Below, in pieces: positions 7,637 to 16,265 of a stretch of DNA of 64,000 bases; position 1 is the first letter of the stretch, and each line of letters begins with the position of its first letter. The notes under the pieces are model-generated. The model was not told the DNA's origin. It saw nothing but the letters and a program-made list of their open reading frames with translations, and ran no database searches. The DNA is from Massilia psychrophila (GTDB lineage: Bacteria > Pseudomonadota > Gammaproteobacteria > Burkholderiales > Burkholderiaceae_D), in contig NZ_PDOB01000008.1 of assembly GCF_002760665.1 (NCBI RefSeq), forward strand, positions 78,295-142,294, read 5' to 3'. A program made the position numbers and the translations under genes.

Positions 7637-10600
7637 ATGCTCCCCCTGATTTCGTTTCGACTGCTGCGCCTGCTCGCCATCGGCTGCCTGCTCGCCCTTG
7701 CCGGCGCCGCCTCGTCCAGCCCGACCTCAGACTTGCGATTCAAGAGGCTCGACTCGCTCGACGCCGACGACCTGTCGATCCTGTCGATGCTGCAGGACCG
7801 CCAGGGTTTCATCTGGATCGGCACCCACAGCGGCGGCTTGTACCGCTACAACGGTTACCAGGCCGTCAAGTACAGCCACGATCCGCGTAACCCGCGCAGC
7901 CTGCCGAACGACCGCGTCAGCGCGCTGTTCGAGGACAAACAGGGCCGTATCTGGGCCGGCACCCAGAACGGCGCGGCGCGCTTCAATCCCGAGACCGGCG
8001 ACTTCAGCGCGCTGGCGCTGCCGGACGGGCCGTCCAGCCAGCGCATCGTCAAGGCGATCATTGGCGACGGCGGCGCCGGCATGTGGGTGGCCACCTGGGG
8101 CGGGCTGCAGCATGTCGACAGCACAACTGGCGCCGTCACCCGCCATGTACACGACAACAACGACCCGGACAGCCTCGCCAGCAATGACCTGAACGCGCTG
8201 GCGCTGGCGCCGGACGGCGGGCTGTGGGTCAGCACCTGGCCGGGTGGACTCGACTACCTGGCGCCCGGCGCCAAGCGCTTTGTGCACCTGCGGGTAGACC
8301 GGCCCGACGCCGCCAACGAGAAGCTCAACATTGTGCGTTCGCTGTATTTCGGCGCCGACCGCCGGCTGTGGATCGGCACCGAAACCGGCGTTGTCACATG
8401 GGACACGTCAACACCATGGGCCGAGCGCAAGCGCATCGCCTCGCCGCCGGTACGGGTCAATGCGCTGTACGGCGACAGCCACGGCGCGGTATGGGCCGGC
8501 ACCCTCGCCGCCGGCTTGCTGCGCTGGGACAAAGGCAAGGGCAAGGGCAGCGACCGTGCGGTGCGTTACGTGCACCGCGCCAACGATCCGCACAGCCTGC
8601 AGTCCGACCACATCCGCGCCGTCATGCAAGACCGCGGCGGCATGCTGTGGGTCGCCTCGTTCACCAACGGCATCAGCCTGGTCAACCTGAACAGCCAGGG
8701 GTTCGAGCGTTTTATCCCGTTCGACGCCGCCACCGACAACACATTACCCAACAATTCGGTGCAAAACATCGACGGCGCTCCGGGCGGACGGCTGTGGCTG
8801 GGCAGCAATACCGGCTTTTCGCTGTTCGACCCGGCCAATGGCGCCGTCATCCAGTCCTGGCACGCCGAGCCCAAGCGCGCCGGCGGCCTGTCCAACGATA
8901 CCGTCTACAGCCTGTACCAGCAGCCCGACGGGCCGTTGTGGGTCGGCACCTCGGCCGGGCTGAACCGGCTCGACCGCCAGGACGGTCCGTTCCGCAGTGT
9001 CCAGTTCGGCGGCGTTGCCAGCAATTTCATCAACACCATCGCGCCCGGCGCCGGCGGCAAGCTGTGGCTCGGCACCGGGCTGCAAGTGATCCGCTACGAC
9101 ATCGCCAGCGGCAAATGGACCGGGTACCCGGCCAACCCGGCCAACCCGCTCGACCCGGCCAGCCGCAGCGTCAACGGCACCACCTGTATCGTCGAGGACA
9201 AGCTGGGACGGGTGTGGATGGGATCGGACTGGAGCGGCGGCGGACTCGACCTGCTCGATCCGGCCACCGGCAAATTCCGCCATTTCCGCCACGACCCGGC
9301 CAACCCCGCGTCGCTGGCGGACGACAACGTCTCGAGCCTGTTCCAGGATCCCCAGGGACGCATCTGGGCCGGCACCGCCAAGGGCGTCAACCAGGTGATG
9401 ACGGGCGCCGACGGCGCCATCAGCTTTCGCGCTTACACCGGCCGTGGCAGCGTCGGCGCCGTCAAGATCCTGGCAATGCGCAGCGACCGCGCCGGCATGC
9501 TGTGGCTGTCCACCGCGGCCGGCCTGCTGCGGCTCGATCCGGCCAGCGGCAAGGCCGGCAGCTACAGCAGCTCCGACGGCCTGACCGAGGGTTTTGCGGT
9601 CGGCGCCTCGTACGCGGCGCCCGACGGCGTACTGTATTTTTCCGGCGTCAAGGGCATGACGGGCGTGCATCCGGACAAGGTGCGCTCGATCTCGGTGGCG
9701 CCGCACGCCGCCATTACCGACGTCAAAGTGTTCAACCGCTCGCTGTCGGGAGGCGCGCGCCACGCCGGCGTGATGCTGACCGGCACGGTAACCGCGCCGA
9801 CCGACATTACCCTGTCGGTGCGCGATTCGGTGTTCGCGCTCGAGTTTTCCGCCCTCCACTACACCAACCCGTCGCGCAACACCTACGCCTACCGGCTCAA
9901 TGGATTCGACCGCGACTGGGTCGCCGCCGATGCCAGCCACCGCACGGCGACTTACACCAACCTCGATCCCGGCAGCTATACCTTCGAAGTCAAGGCTGCC
10001 AACGAGCAGGGCGTGTGGAGCAAGCAGCCGGCGAAGGTATCGATCCGCATCCTGCCGCCGTTCTGGCAGACCTGGTGGTTCCGCCTGCTGGCGGCGCTGC
10101 TGGCGATCGGCCTGCCGGCAATGGTTTATCGTGCCCGCGTGCGCAGCCTGACGCGGCGCCAGCTGCAGTTGCAGACGCTGGTGGCGGCGCGCACCGGCGA
10201 GCTTGAAGAGAGTAATGCCAAGCTGGCGACCTTGTCCTCTACCGACGCGCTGACCGGCATCACCAACCGGCGCGGGCTGGACGAGGCGCTGGCGGCGGAA
10301 TGGCGGCGCGCCAAGCGCGGCAATCACGCGCTGGCGCTGGCGATGCTCGACGTCGACCATTTCAAGAGCTACAACGATTTCTACGGCCACCAGGCGGGCG
10401 ACCAGTGCCTGCGCGCGGTGGCGGCACTGATCGAAACGTTTGGCCGGCGCACCGGCGACATGGCGGCGCGTTACGGCGGCGAGGAGTTCGCGCTACTGGC
10501 GCCGGCGACCGATTGCGCCGACGCGCTGGCGCTGGCGCAGGCCATCTGCTGCGAGCTCGAACGGCTGGCCCTGCCGCATGCGCAGTCGCCGTACGGGGTC

Positions 10601-10780
10601 GTCACGATCAGTATCGGCGTGGCGGCAATAGTGCCGGCCGACGACAACGATTCGGGCATGCTGGTGCGCTTGGCGGACAAGGCGCTGTACCGCGCCAAAC
10701 AGGCCGGGAGCAACCGGGCGATGCTGCCGCTTGTCAGCGTTGAAGCGGCACGCGATGCGGCCGATATCGAGGCGCGCTGA
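7637..10780 (+). CDS. Two-component-regulator propeller / Y_Y_Y / diguanylate cyclase
   Basis: A 1047-residue membrane sensor. A signal peptide (LLAIGCLLALAGAASS) is followed by about 13 Reg_prop blades (WIGTHSGGLYRY, WAGTQNGAARF, WVGTSAGLNRL, WLSTAAGLLRL and others), enough for two seven-bladed propellers. A Y_Y_Y domain (YAYRLNGFDRDW, SYTFEVKAANEQG) precedes one transmembrane helix near 820-840, a short coiled coil, and a GGDEF domain. The catalytic motif is GGEEF (residues ~947-951) and an RTGD inhibitory I-site lies exactly five residues upstream, so the enzyme should make c-di-GMP and be product-inhibited. The periplasmic propeller probably senses a glycan or other ligand. Start ATG 7637 is chosen for the signal peptide. 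Confidence 0.92.
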   Translation: MLPLISFRLLRLLAIGCLLALAGAASSSPTSDLRFKRLDSLDADDLSILSMLQDRQGFIWIGTHSGGLYRYNGYQAVKYSHDPRNPRSLPNDRVSALFEDKQGRIWAGTQNGAARFNPETGDFSALALPDGPSSQRIVKAIIGDGGAGMWVATWGGLQHVDSTTGAVTRHVHDNNDPDSLASNDLNALALAPDGGLWVSTWPGGLDYLAPGAKRFVHLRVDRPDAANEKLNIVRSLYFGADRRLWIGTETGVVTWDTSTPWAERKRIASPPVRVNALYGDSHGAVWAGTLAAGLLRWDKGKGKGSDRAVRYVHRANDPHSLQSDHIRAVMQDRGGMLWVASFTNGISLVNLNSQGFERFIPFDAATDNTLPNNSVQNIDGAPGGRLWLGSNTGFSLFDPANGAVIQSWHAEPKRAGGLSNDTVYSLYQQPDGPLWVGTSAGLNRLDRQDGPFRSVQFGGVASNFINTIAPGAGGKLWLGTGLQVIRYDIASGKWTGYPANPANPLDPASRSVNGTTCIVEDKLGRVWMGSDWSGGGLDLLDPATGKFRHFRHDPANPASLADDNVSSLFQDPQGRIWAGTAKGVNQVMTGADGAISFRAYTGRGSVGAVKILAMRSDRAGMLWLSTAAGLLRLDPASGKAGSYSSSDGLTEGFAVGASYAAPDGVLYFSGVKGMTGVHPDKVRSISVAPHAAITDVKVFNRSLSGGARHAGVMLTGTVTAPTDITLSVRDSVFALEFSALHYTNPSRNTYAYRLNGFDRDWVAADASHRTATYTNLDPGSYTFEVKAANEQGVWSKQPAKVSIRILPPFWQTWWFRLLAALLAIGLPAMVYRARVRSLTRRQLQLQTLVAARTGELEESNAKLATLSSTDALTGITNRRGLDEALAAEWRRAKRGNHALALAMLDVDHFKSYNDFYGHQAGDQCLRAVAALIETFGRRTGDMAARYGGEEFALLAPATDCADALALAQAICCELERLALPHAQSPYGVVTISIGVAAIVPADDNDSGMLVRLADKALYRAKQAGSNRAMLPLVSVEAARDAADIEAR

Positions 10781-10788
10781 CGGCCGCC

Positions 10789-11541
10789 CTAGCGCGACCA
10801 GCCGCGCTGCGCTGCCGCCCGCTCGCCCTTGGCGTCGAGCGACGGCCCTACCGCGCGCGCGTCGACCGCATCGAGCACCGCCGGCGGCATCGCGCTGCCG
10901 GCCTGGCGATAGGCGCCGGCCGCGCCACCGCCACTGTCGGTCAGCACCGGGATGGTCCACTGGCCGTCCGACCGGCACGCCAGCCCGGCCGCCCCGCCGA
11001 CTGCGAACGTGCGGCAATACTGGCCCTCTTTGGCGACGAAGCTGACGCCGATCGTGATGGCGCTACCGGCGGCCGGCGGCGCGCTCGCCAGTTGCCGCGT
11101 CAAGGCCGTGTCGAGCTTGCCACGCGCGGTCAGCGTACCGTTGCTGCCACCCGAAGCGAAGGTGGTTTCGCCCTGCACGCTGTGCAAGCCGAGCGTGCCG
11201 GCCAGCACCCCGACCACCAGGGTGGCGGCAATCGCGCCCCATTCCGGCCACGACCAGCGGTGCGGCGTTTCGATGACGACCGGTTTCCTTGCCACCCGCA
11301 CGCTGTCGAGATGGACCACCTTCGGCGAGCTTGACGCCGCCTGCCGCAGGCGCTGCGGCACCGGTTCGTCGAGCGTGCGGGCGAAGGCGCGGAACACGTC
11401 CCGGCGCAGCAAGATGTGCTGCTGCACCTTGGCCGCCAGCACCGGATCGACGCGCATGGCCAGCTCCACTTCGTGCCGCGTGCCAGCGTCGAGTTCGCCA
11501 TCGGCAAACGCCATCAGGGTTTCATCGGTAAATCTCATCAT
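10789..11541 (-). CDS. Anti-sigma factor, single-pass membrane protein
   Basis: A 250-residue protein. The cytoplasmic N-terminus (FTDETLMAFADGELDAG) has the helix seen in anti-sigma proteins of ECF systems, without the HX3CX2C zinc motif. One transmembrane helix spans about residues 101-120 (WGAIAATLVVGVLAGTLGL), and the rest is periplasmic with two cysteines (CRTF and LACRSDG). The start codon overlaps the ECF sigma stop as ATGA, so the two are made in step and likely bind each other. It is convergent with the propeller cyclase, 8 bases apart. The signal it senses is unknown; the divergent protease next door may be a target. Confidence 0.85.
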   Translation of the reverse strand: MMRFTDETLMAFADGELDAGTRHEVELAMRVDPVLAAKVQQHILLRRDVFRAFARTLDEPVPQRLRQAASSSPKVVHLDSVRVARKPVVIETPHRWSWPEWGAIAATLVVGVLAGTLGLHSVQGETTFASGGSNGTLTARGKLDTALTRQLASAPPAAGSAITIGVSFVAKEGQYCRTFAVGGAAGLACRSDGQWTIPVLTDSGGGAAGAYRQAGSAMPPAVLDAVDARAVGPSLDAKGERAAAQRGWSR

Positions 11542-12041
11542 ACTGTCCTCGCTTGATCCGACAACAAACCTTGCAGCATTTCGCGCGCGCGCGCCAGCCT
11601 GCTGGTAAGGGTACCCATTGGAATGTCCAGCACGTCGGCCGCCTCCTTGTACGCCAGCCCGTCGACCAGCACCAGGCCGATCACCACCCGGTGATCGTGC
11701 GACAGCATGCTCATCGCTTTCTGGATTGCCATGCGCTGCTGCTGCGCCTCGGCCGACTCGTCGCCGACGTGTTCGCCGGCCTCCGCCGGCACCATGATGC
11801 GGTCGCGCCGCATCCGGGCACGCACCTCGTCGACCCAGGCGTTTTTCATGATGCGAAAGATCCAGCTGTCGAGCCGGGTGCCGGCCTGCCACTGGCCGGC
11901 GCGGCCGATCGCGCGCTCGATTGCAACCTGCACCAGGTCGTCCGCATCTTCGCGGTTCCAGGTAATGGCGCGCGCGAACCGGCGCAGCCGCGGCAGCAAG
12001 GCGGCAATGTCGGTATGGAGGGCGGTGGCGGGAAGTGTCAT
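11538..12041 (-). CDS. ECF sigma-70 family RNA polymerase sigma factor
   Basis: A 167-residue protein with region 2 (FARAITWNREDADDLVQVAIERAI and FRIMKNAWVDEVR, shown here in parts) at residues ~22-75 and region 4 (HRVVIGLVLVDGLAYKEAADVL, LARAREML) at ~115-160. It lacks regions 1 and 3, the ECF layout. The partner anti-sigma gene follows with a 4-base ATGA overlap. It likely drives its own operon and perhaps the divergent S8 peptidase; no ECF-type promoter was convincingly visible in the 94 bases between them. Confidence 0.93.
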   Translation of the reverse strand: MTLPATALHTDIAALLPRLRRFARAITWNREDADDLVQVAIERAIGRAGQWQAGTRLDSWIFRIMKNAWVDEVRARMRRDRIMVPAEAGEHVGDESAEAQQQRMAIQKAMSMLSHDHRVVIGLVLVDGLAYKEAADVLDIPMGTLTSRLARAREMLQGLLSDQARTV

Positions 12042-12135
12042 GGATAGGGGGTTAACGCCGCAGCCATGGCATTTGATCCCGGCTCCGTTCGTTTATTGAT
12101 CAGGTGTTTGCGATGAACTAGTTTATCATCCGCCC

Positions 12136-13524
12136 ATGAAGCCTCGCCACACCCTACTGCGCGTCCATTACTTGCGCTCGATGTTAGCGCTTACCCTCGC
12201 AGCAAGCGCTGGCGCCGCTCATGCGCAGCTGCGGCTGCCATCGATCAATTTACCTTCGTCATCGCCAATCGGCGGGATCGACGTCGACCGACTGGGCCAG
12301 CGCGGCGCCGCGTCGATCAGGGACGGCGTCCTGCCCGACCTGCCAAGTGTGCGTTCGCTGCGGCTGGACCAGGTCGGCAAGCTGTTGCGCCGGCACCGCG
12401 ACGTGCTGGAGGCGGATCCGCAGGGCGAGCCGGTGGTGCGGCGCGAGATCCTCGCGTGGGGTATGGACCCGGCAGCGCTGGCGACGGCGCTGGCCGAGGG
12501 ATCGCGCATCGAACGCGAGCTCGGTGACGACCAGCCGGGGTTGCCGGAACTACGCATGCTGGTGTTGCGCGTGCCCGACGGCAGCGAGACGGCGACCGTG
12601 CTGGCGCGGCTGCGCGCGCTCGATCCAGGCGGTGTCTACGACTTCAACCATATCTATACCGGCAGCGCGGCAGGCTTGACGGGCAGCACGACGGCAGGCG
12701 CGACGCATGTTGCCAGCTCGGTTGCCAGCCCGGTTGCCGGCGCCGGCGTTGCCCCGTCACGCGGCGGGCCGCGCGTCGGCCTGGTCGACAGCGGCGTCGA
12801 CACCAGCCATGCGGTGTTCCAGGGCGCCCGCATCGAACGCTGGGGCTGTGCCGGCCAGCCCCACCCCAGCGCCCACGGCACCGCCGTCGCCGCGCTGATG
12901 GTCGGCCAGTCCGGCCGCTTCCGGGGCGGCGCGCCGCAAGCGGACCTGTACGCCGCCGACATCTATTGCGACAGCCCGACCGGCGGCTCGGCCGACAAGA
13001 TTGCCGCCGCGCTGGCCTGGCTGGCTGGCGAAAAAGTCGCGGTCATCAACCTGAGCCTGGTGGGTCCGGCCAACGGGGCGCTCGAACGCATCGTCGGCGC
13101 GCTGCAGCAGCGCGGCCACCTGCTGGTCGCCGCGGTCGGCAACGACGGCCCCGCCGCGCCGCCGCTGTATCCGGCCAGCTACCCTGGCGTGGTCGGCGTC
13201 AGCGCGGTCGACCGCAACGGCCGCACGCTGCCGGAAGCGGCGCGCGGGCCGCAAGTCATGTTCGCCGCCCCTGGCAACCACATGGTCAGCGCGGCGCCCG
13301 GCGCACCCGCCTTCCGCCCGGTGCGCGGCACCTCGTTCGCCGCACCGCTGGTGGCCGCGCTGTTGTCGCAATCGGTGGCAGGCCCAAGCAAGGCGCAGGC
13401 CGCCGCCGCCATCGCCGCGCTGGCCAGGCAGGCCGTCCGCGCCGACGGCGCGACCGTCAGCAACGAGACCGGTTACGGCATCGTCGGCGCGGCGCTGCGG
13501 ATCGACCCGGCCAGCGTCCGATAA
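12136..13524 (+). CDS. Secreted S8 (subtilisin-like) serine peptidase
   Basis: A 462-residue exported protease. Residues 1-31 are a signal peptide ending AGAAHAQ. About 180 residues of pro-region follow, then the S8 domain with all three catalytic residues in standard motifs: Asp218 (GLVDSGVD), His247 (SAHGTAVAAL) and Ser400 (GTSFAAPLVAALL). The oxyanion region VAAVGNDGP is also present. It is divergent from the ECF sigma/anti-sigma operon and followed by a glycine-rich secreted protein, suggesting a cell-envelope regulon. The domain order is complete, so it should be active after export. Confidence 0.92.
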   Translation: MKPRHTLLRVHYLRSMLALTLAASAGAAHAQLRLPSINLPSSSPIGGIDVDRLGQRGAASIRDGVLPDLPSVRSLRLDQVGKLLRRHRDVLEADPQGEPVVRREILAWGMDPAALATALAEGSRIERELGDDQPGLPELRMLVLRVPDGSETATVLARLRALDPGGVYDFNHIYTGSAAGLTGSTTAGATHVASSVASPVAGAGVAPSRGGPRVGLVDSGVDTSHAVFQGARIERWGCAGQPHPSAHGTAVAALMVGQSGRFRGGAPQADLYAADIYCDSPTGGSADKIAAALAWLAGEKVAVINLSLVGPANGALERIVGALQQRGHLLVAAVGNDGPAAPPLYPASYPGVVGVSAVDRNGRTLPEAARGPQVMFAAPGNHMVSAAPGAPAFRPVRGTSFAAPLVAALLSQSVAGPSKAQAAAAIAALARQAVRADGATVSNETGYGIVGAALRIDPASVR

Positions 13525-13627
13525 TTTTTTATTTGATTTATTTTCCGGCCGATGGATTAAATTGAAGAGCTCGCTCGTTATCCCTGTAACCGCGGCGTAA
13601 TGGCCGCACAACCAGAGGAGAACTATC

Positions 13628-14308
13628 ATGATGAACAAATTACTCGCCAAGCACATCGCAAAACACCTCGCTATCGTGATCTCGCTCGGCGTTGCCGCTT
13701 CGGCACAGGCGCAACTGCTGGGTGGAAGCGGCGGCGGCGGCATCGGCGGCATGATCGGTGGCGGCGGCATGATCGGTGGCGGCGGCAGCATGGGGTCGAT
13801 GGGTCAGATGGGCCAGATGGGCGGGCGCGGCGCCCTCGGCGGCGGCGGATCGATCGGCCACCAGGTCGACACCGACAGCCTGCGCCGGCCGGCCAACACC
13901 GACGGCAATGCCAGCGGCAGCGGTTCCGGCGGTCTTGTCGGCAACCTGAGTGGTAACCTGCGCGGCGGACGAGCCGATGCCGCGGCCGATGGCCAGGCCT
14001 CGGGCGGCGGCAACGCATCGGGCAAGCTCGGCACCGACGGCATTGGCGGCGGCATGCGCGGCGCGGCACAGTCGGCGCGTGACGGGGCGCGCTCGCAAGC
14101 GGACACCACGCGCGGTTTTGCACAGTCCACCGAGGCCAATAGCCGCGCCAGCGCCAACGGTGCGGGCCAAGCCACGGCAGGCGGCTTTGGTAAAGCCGTC
14201 AGTACCGCCAGGTCAGTGCAGGTATCGCCATCGGCCAATGCCGATGCCGGTATCAGCGGCAACGCCGATGCCGGCGGCTCGGCGAGCGGCGGCGGCGGCA
14301 CGCGGTAA
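13628..14308 (+). CDS. Secreted glycine/alanine-rich protein of unknown function
   Basis: A 226-residue protein with a signal peptide (IVISLGVAASAQAQ) and a body almost wholly of low-complexity Gly, Ala, Ser, Met and Asn: GGGGIGGMIGGGGMIGGGG, then MGQMGQMGGRG, then Ala/Asn/Ser/Asp-rich repeats. No catalytic motif is visible. A strong Shine-Dalgarno (GAGGAG) sits 7 bases before the ATG and a clear terminator follows, so it is a real single gene. Composition suggests a structural or surface protein. I do not recognise a family; it may be specific to this lineage. Confidence 0.75.
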   Translation: MMNKLLAKHIAKHLAIVISLGVAASAQAQLLGGSGGGGIGGMIGGGGMIGGGGSMGSMGQMGQMGGRGALGGGGSIGHQVDTDSLRRPANTDGNASGSGSGGLVGNLSGNLRGGRADAAADGQASGGGNASGKLGTDGIGGGMRGAAQSARDGARSQADTTRGFAQSTEANSRASANGAGQATAGGFGKAVSTARSVQVSPSANADAGISGNADAGGSASGGGGTR

Positions 14309-14330
14309 TCGTCAACCGGAGCGAACCGAA

Positions 14331-14355
14331 AGGCGCAGGCAGCTGCGCCTTTTTT
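14331..14355 (+). terminator. Rho-independent terminator after the Gly-rich gene
   Basis: Perfect 8-bp stem AGGCGCAG/CTGCGCCT with a 4-base loop, followed by a run of T. It ends the glycine-rich gene and lies just before the convergent LON-domain gene. Confidence 0.9.
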
Positions 14356-14362
14356 ACCGGGT

Positions 14363-14980
14363 TCACGAAGTAATCAGGCCATGCTCGTCGAGCAGGTCGT
14401 GCATCAGTTCGAGGCGGATCAGCGGATTGTCGAGCATCAGCAAGCCGTGTTTTTGCGCCATCGTCAGCGGCAGCAGTTCGCACCAGCGGTTCGATACCCA
14501 GCCGCAATCGTCGAGCTGAAACGGCAGCCGCACCGGCCAGCGCTCTTCGGGCACGTCGCCAAGCGAGGCGAGCACGCGCTCGAGGGCATCGGCGGCGCCT
14601 TGCAGTTCAGAGGGTATGCGCACCGGCAGGTCGGCGACGACGAACTCGACCTCGGCCGTCCACAGGCCGTTGCCGCGCCGCTTAGAGGCGTTGACGCGAA
14701 AGCGCGCGCCGCCGCGGCAGATCGCCTGCATCAATCCGGGCGATGGCGTGCCGCTCTCTTCGACCGTCGCCAGCGTGCCCGACTGGACAAATTTTTCCAT
14801 CATTTCAGGTTTGCGCACTTCCTGCCCCTCGGTCAGCATGACGACGCCGAACGGGCTGCCGCTGGCGATGCACGTGCCGATCATGTCGAGGTAGCGCACT
14901 TCGAAAATCTGCAACGGCAGCACGCCTTCGGGGAACAGCACGGTACCGAGCGGGAACAACGGAATGGAAATCATGGTCAT
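14363..14980 (-). CDS. LON peptidase substrate-binding domain protein
   Basis: A 205-residue protein consisting of a LON N-terminal-type domain: IPLFPLGTVLFPEGVLPLQI at residues ~5-24 followed by FEVRYLDMI, then FGVVMLTEGQEV and a helical tail. No AAA+ or protease domain is present, as expected of this stand-alone family. The start is set at ATG 14980 since the family begins right before IPLFPL; ATG 14974 is equally possible. Role unknown in detail, perhaps substrate recognition or a chaperone-like function. Confidence 0.9.
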   Translation of the reverse strand: MTMISIPLFPLGTVLFPEGVLPLQIFEVRYLDMIGTCIASGSPFGVVMLTEGQEVRKPEMMEKFVQSGTLATVEESGTPSPGLMQAICRGGARFRVNASKRRGNGLWTAEVEFVVADLPVRIPSELQGAADALERVLASLGDVPEERWPVRLPFQLDDCGWVSNRWCELLPLTMAQKHGLLMLDNPLIRLELMHDLLDEHGLITS

Positions 14981-14987
14981 GCGCGCA

Positions 14988-15411
14988 TCATGCCAGAATC
15001 GCGCACCGGGCCGGCGCACGATCGGCCATCAAGCTTGCATACCGAGCTCGGCCAGGAACAAAGCTCTCGACATCGTCGGTGATCAGGAGCACGCTGTGGC
15101 GCTCTTCTTGCAAGATGCGCAGCAACCCGGTGCGCACGCGCAGGTTCGTCAACGCGTCGAGGGCTGAAAACGGCTCGTCCATGTAAACGATCTCGGGCTT
15201 GGCCAGCAGCGCGCGCGGATAGCTGTGTTCAAAGCCCTTCAGGCCGACCAGGCCGATGATGATCATGCCGGCGATTACCAGGTCGTCGCGGTTGCCGGCA
15301 TTGCGCGAGTCGATGATCAGGTAGCCCAGGCCCGAGCGCGGCGCGATCATTTCGGCCACCACCACCACCACCACGCCACGGCGTCGGGAAGATCACGCTG
15401 GCCGTTTGCAC
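14988..15411 (-). pseudogene. Remnant of a NitT/TauT-type ABC transporter: permease end fused to ATPase end
   Basis: On the minus strand the frame first reads the last part of an SsuC/TauC/NrtB-type permease (AEMIAPRSGLGYLIIDSRN, IAGMIIIGLVGL) and then, after KGFEH, jumps straight into the end of its ATPase partner (RALLAKPEIVYMDEPFSALDAL with Walker B MDEP, then ILQEERHSVLLITDDVE). The permease front, Walker A and ABC signature are all missing. After DDVES the expected LFLAE continues in another frame, so there is also a frameshift. A short permease-like piece (QTASVIFP) sits out of frame at ~15380-15411. The transporter cannot work; ligand unknown (sulfonate, nitrate or similar). Confidence 0.8.
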
Positions 15412-15453
15412 GACGACGATCCATCACCGCGCCGGCACGGCGCCAATCATTGT

Positions 15454-15918
15454 TCATCCTGGCGATTGTTTTTTCAAGTAACGGATCGCGTGGCTGAGCG
15501 CGCCGAGGCGCCACTTCAGCCGCTCGAGCCCGGGGTCGGGCAAGGCCACTACCGACACCGTCATCTGCCCGCTGGCGTGGGCGGTGCAGGCGAACTGGTA
15601 GTCCGAGGCTTGCTCGAACGGCAGCCGAAAATCCTGGCCGGGCATGATCAGGACCGGGCCGAACAGCTGTGGCACGCTGTCGCTGTTGCGCAGCAACAGC
15701 ACGTCCTGCACGCCGAGCGTCAGCCGCACGACTGTTGGCAGGATGTCGACCTTGTCGCCGGCCATCCGGCGCGCGTGGGTGCCTTTCGGGATATCGAATA
15801 ATTGATCGCGGTTGGCGTACTTGAGCGGCGCCAGCGCAGCCCACGCCAGCGCCAGCGCCAGGCAGAAGACTGTCAGTGAGGCGAGCGGGTGGCGCCGCAT
15901 GATCGGGACCATGTTCAT
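15454..15918 (-). CDS. Membrane-anchored cupredoxin-like protein with incomplete copper site
   Basis: A 154-residue protein with an N-terminal hydrophobic anchor (residues ~13-30) and a ~100-residue beta-rich domain. CTAHASGQM at residues 111-119 is a plastocyanin-type CX2HX4M copper loop. The first His ligand normally lies in a DSVPH-like turn, but here SDSVPQLFG puts Gln84 there, so only three of four type 1 ligands are visible. It lies directly upstream of the broken ABC genes, which suggests it once belonged to that operon. Coding is intact. It may be a structural cupredoxin, an electron carrier with altered site, or a gene decaying with its neighbours. Confidence 0.65.
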   Translation of the reverse strand: MNMVPIMRRHPLASLTVFCLALALAWAALAPLKYANRDQLFDIPKGTHARRMAGDKVDILPTVVRLTLGVQDVLLLRNSDSVPQLFGPVLIMPGQDFRLPFEQASDYQFACTAHASGQMTVSVVALPDPGLERLKWRLGALSHAIRYLKKQSPG

Positions 15919-16265
15919 TAATGAATGTTTACCTGGTTGCTGTTCATCTAGTTGCTGAGCAACAGGCGAACGTCATGCACGCTGTCGGCAAGCTTGGCGC
16001 GCGCAAGTGACGGCACAGCCAGCGGCAGCCGGTCGGTAACGGCAGTTTCGACAGTCATGGCATGGTCGTTGCGAAGGCCGGATGCGGGTGGAAAAGCTGG
16101 CGCCGATTGTATACTACGGCGTGTTTCCTGTAGTAAATCTACAGCACCGACTATCTCGGGCAAGCCAGCAGACTTCCGGCGATCGGAACACTATTGTCTT
16201 TGTTGTTATATTTACCATGTTTGCAGTGCACCCACGGCGGCGCCGTTCGTCGACAAAGGCCGGGC
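15919..16265. other. Intergenic region without a clear gene
   Basis: 347 bases. A 36-codon minus frame (ATG at 16058, MTVETAVTDRLPLAV to stop at 15948) reads in good codon usage just ahead of the cupredoxin-like gene and could be a leader peptide or the stub of a lost gene; it has no recognised match. The rest near 16090-16260 is more AT-rich and shows no feature. Confidence 0.4.

Noticed and set aside
8744..10390. 548-codon minus-strand reading frame
   Set aside because: Antisense of the propeller cyclase gene; no family features.
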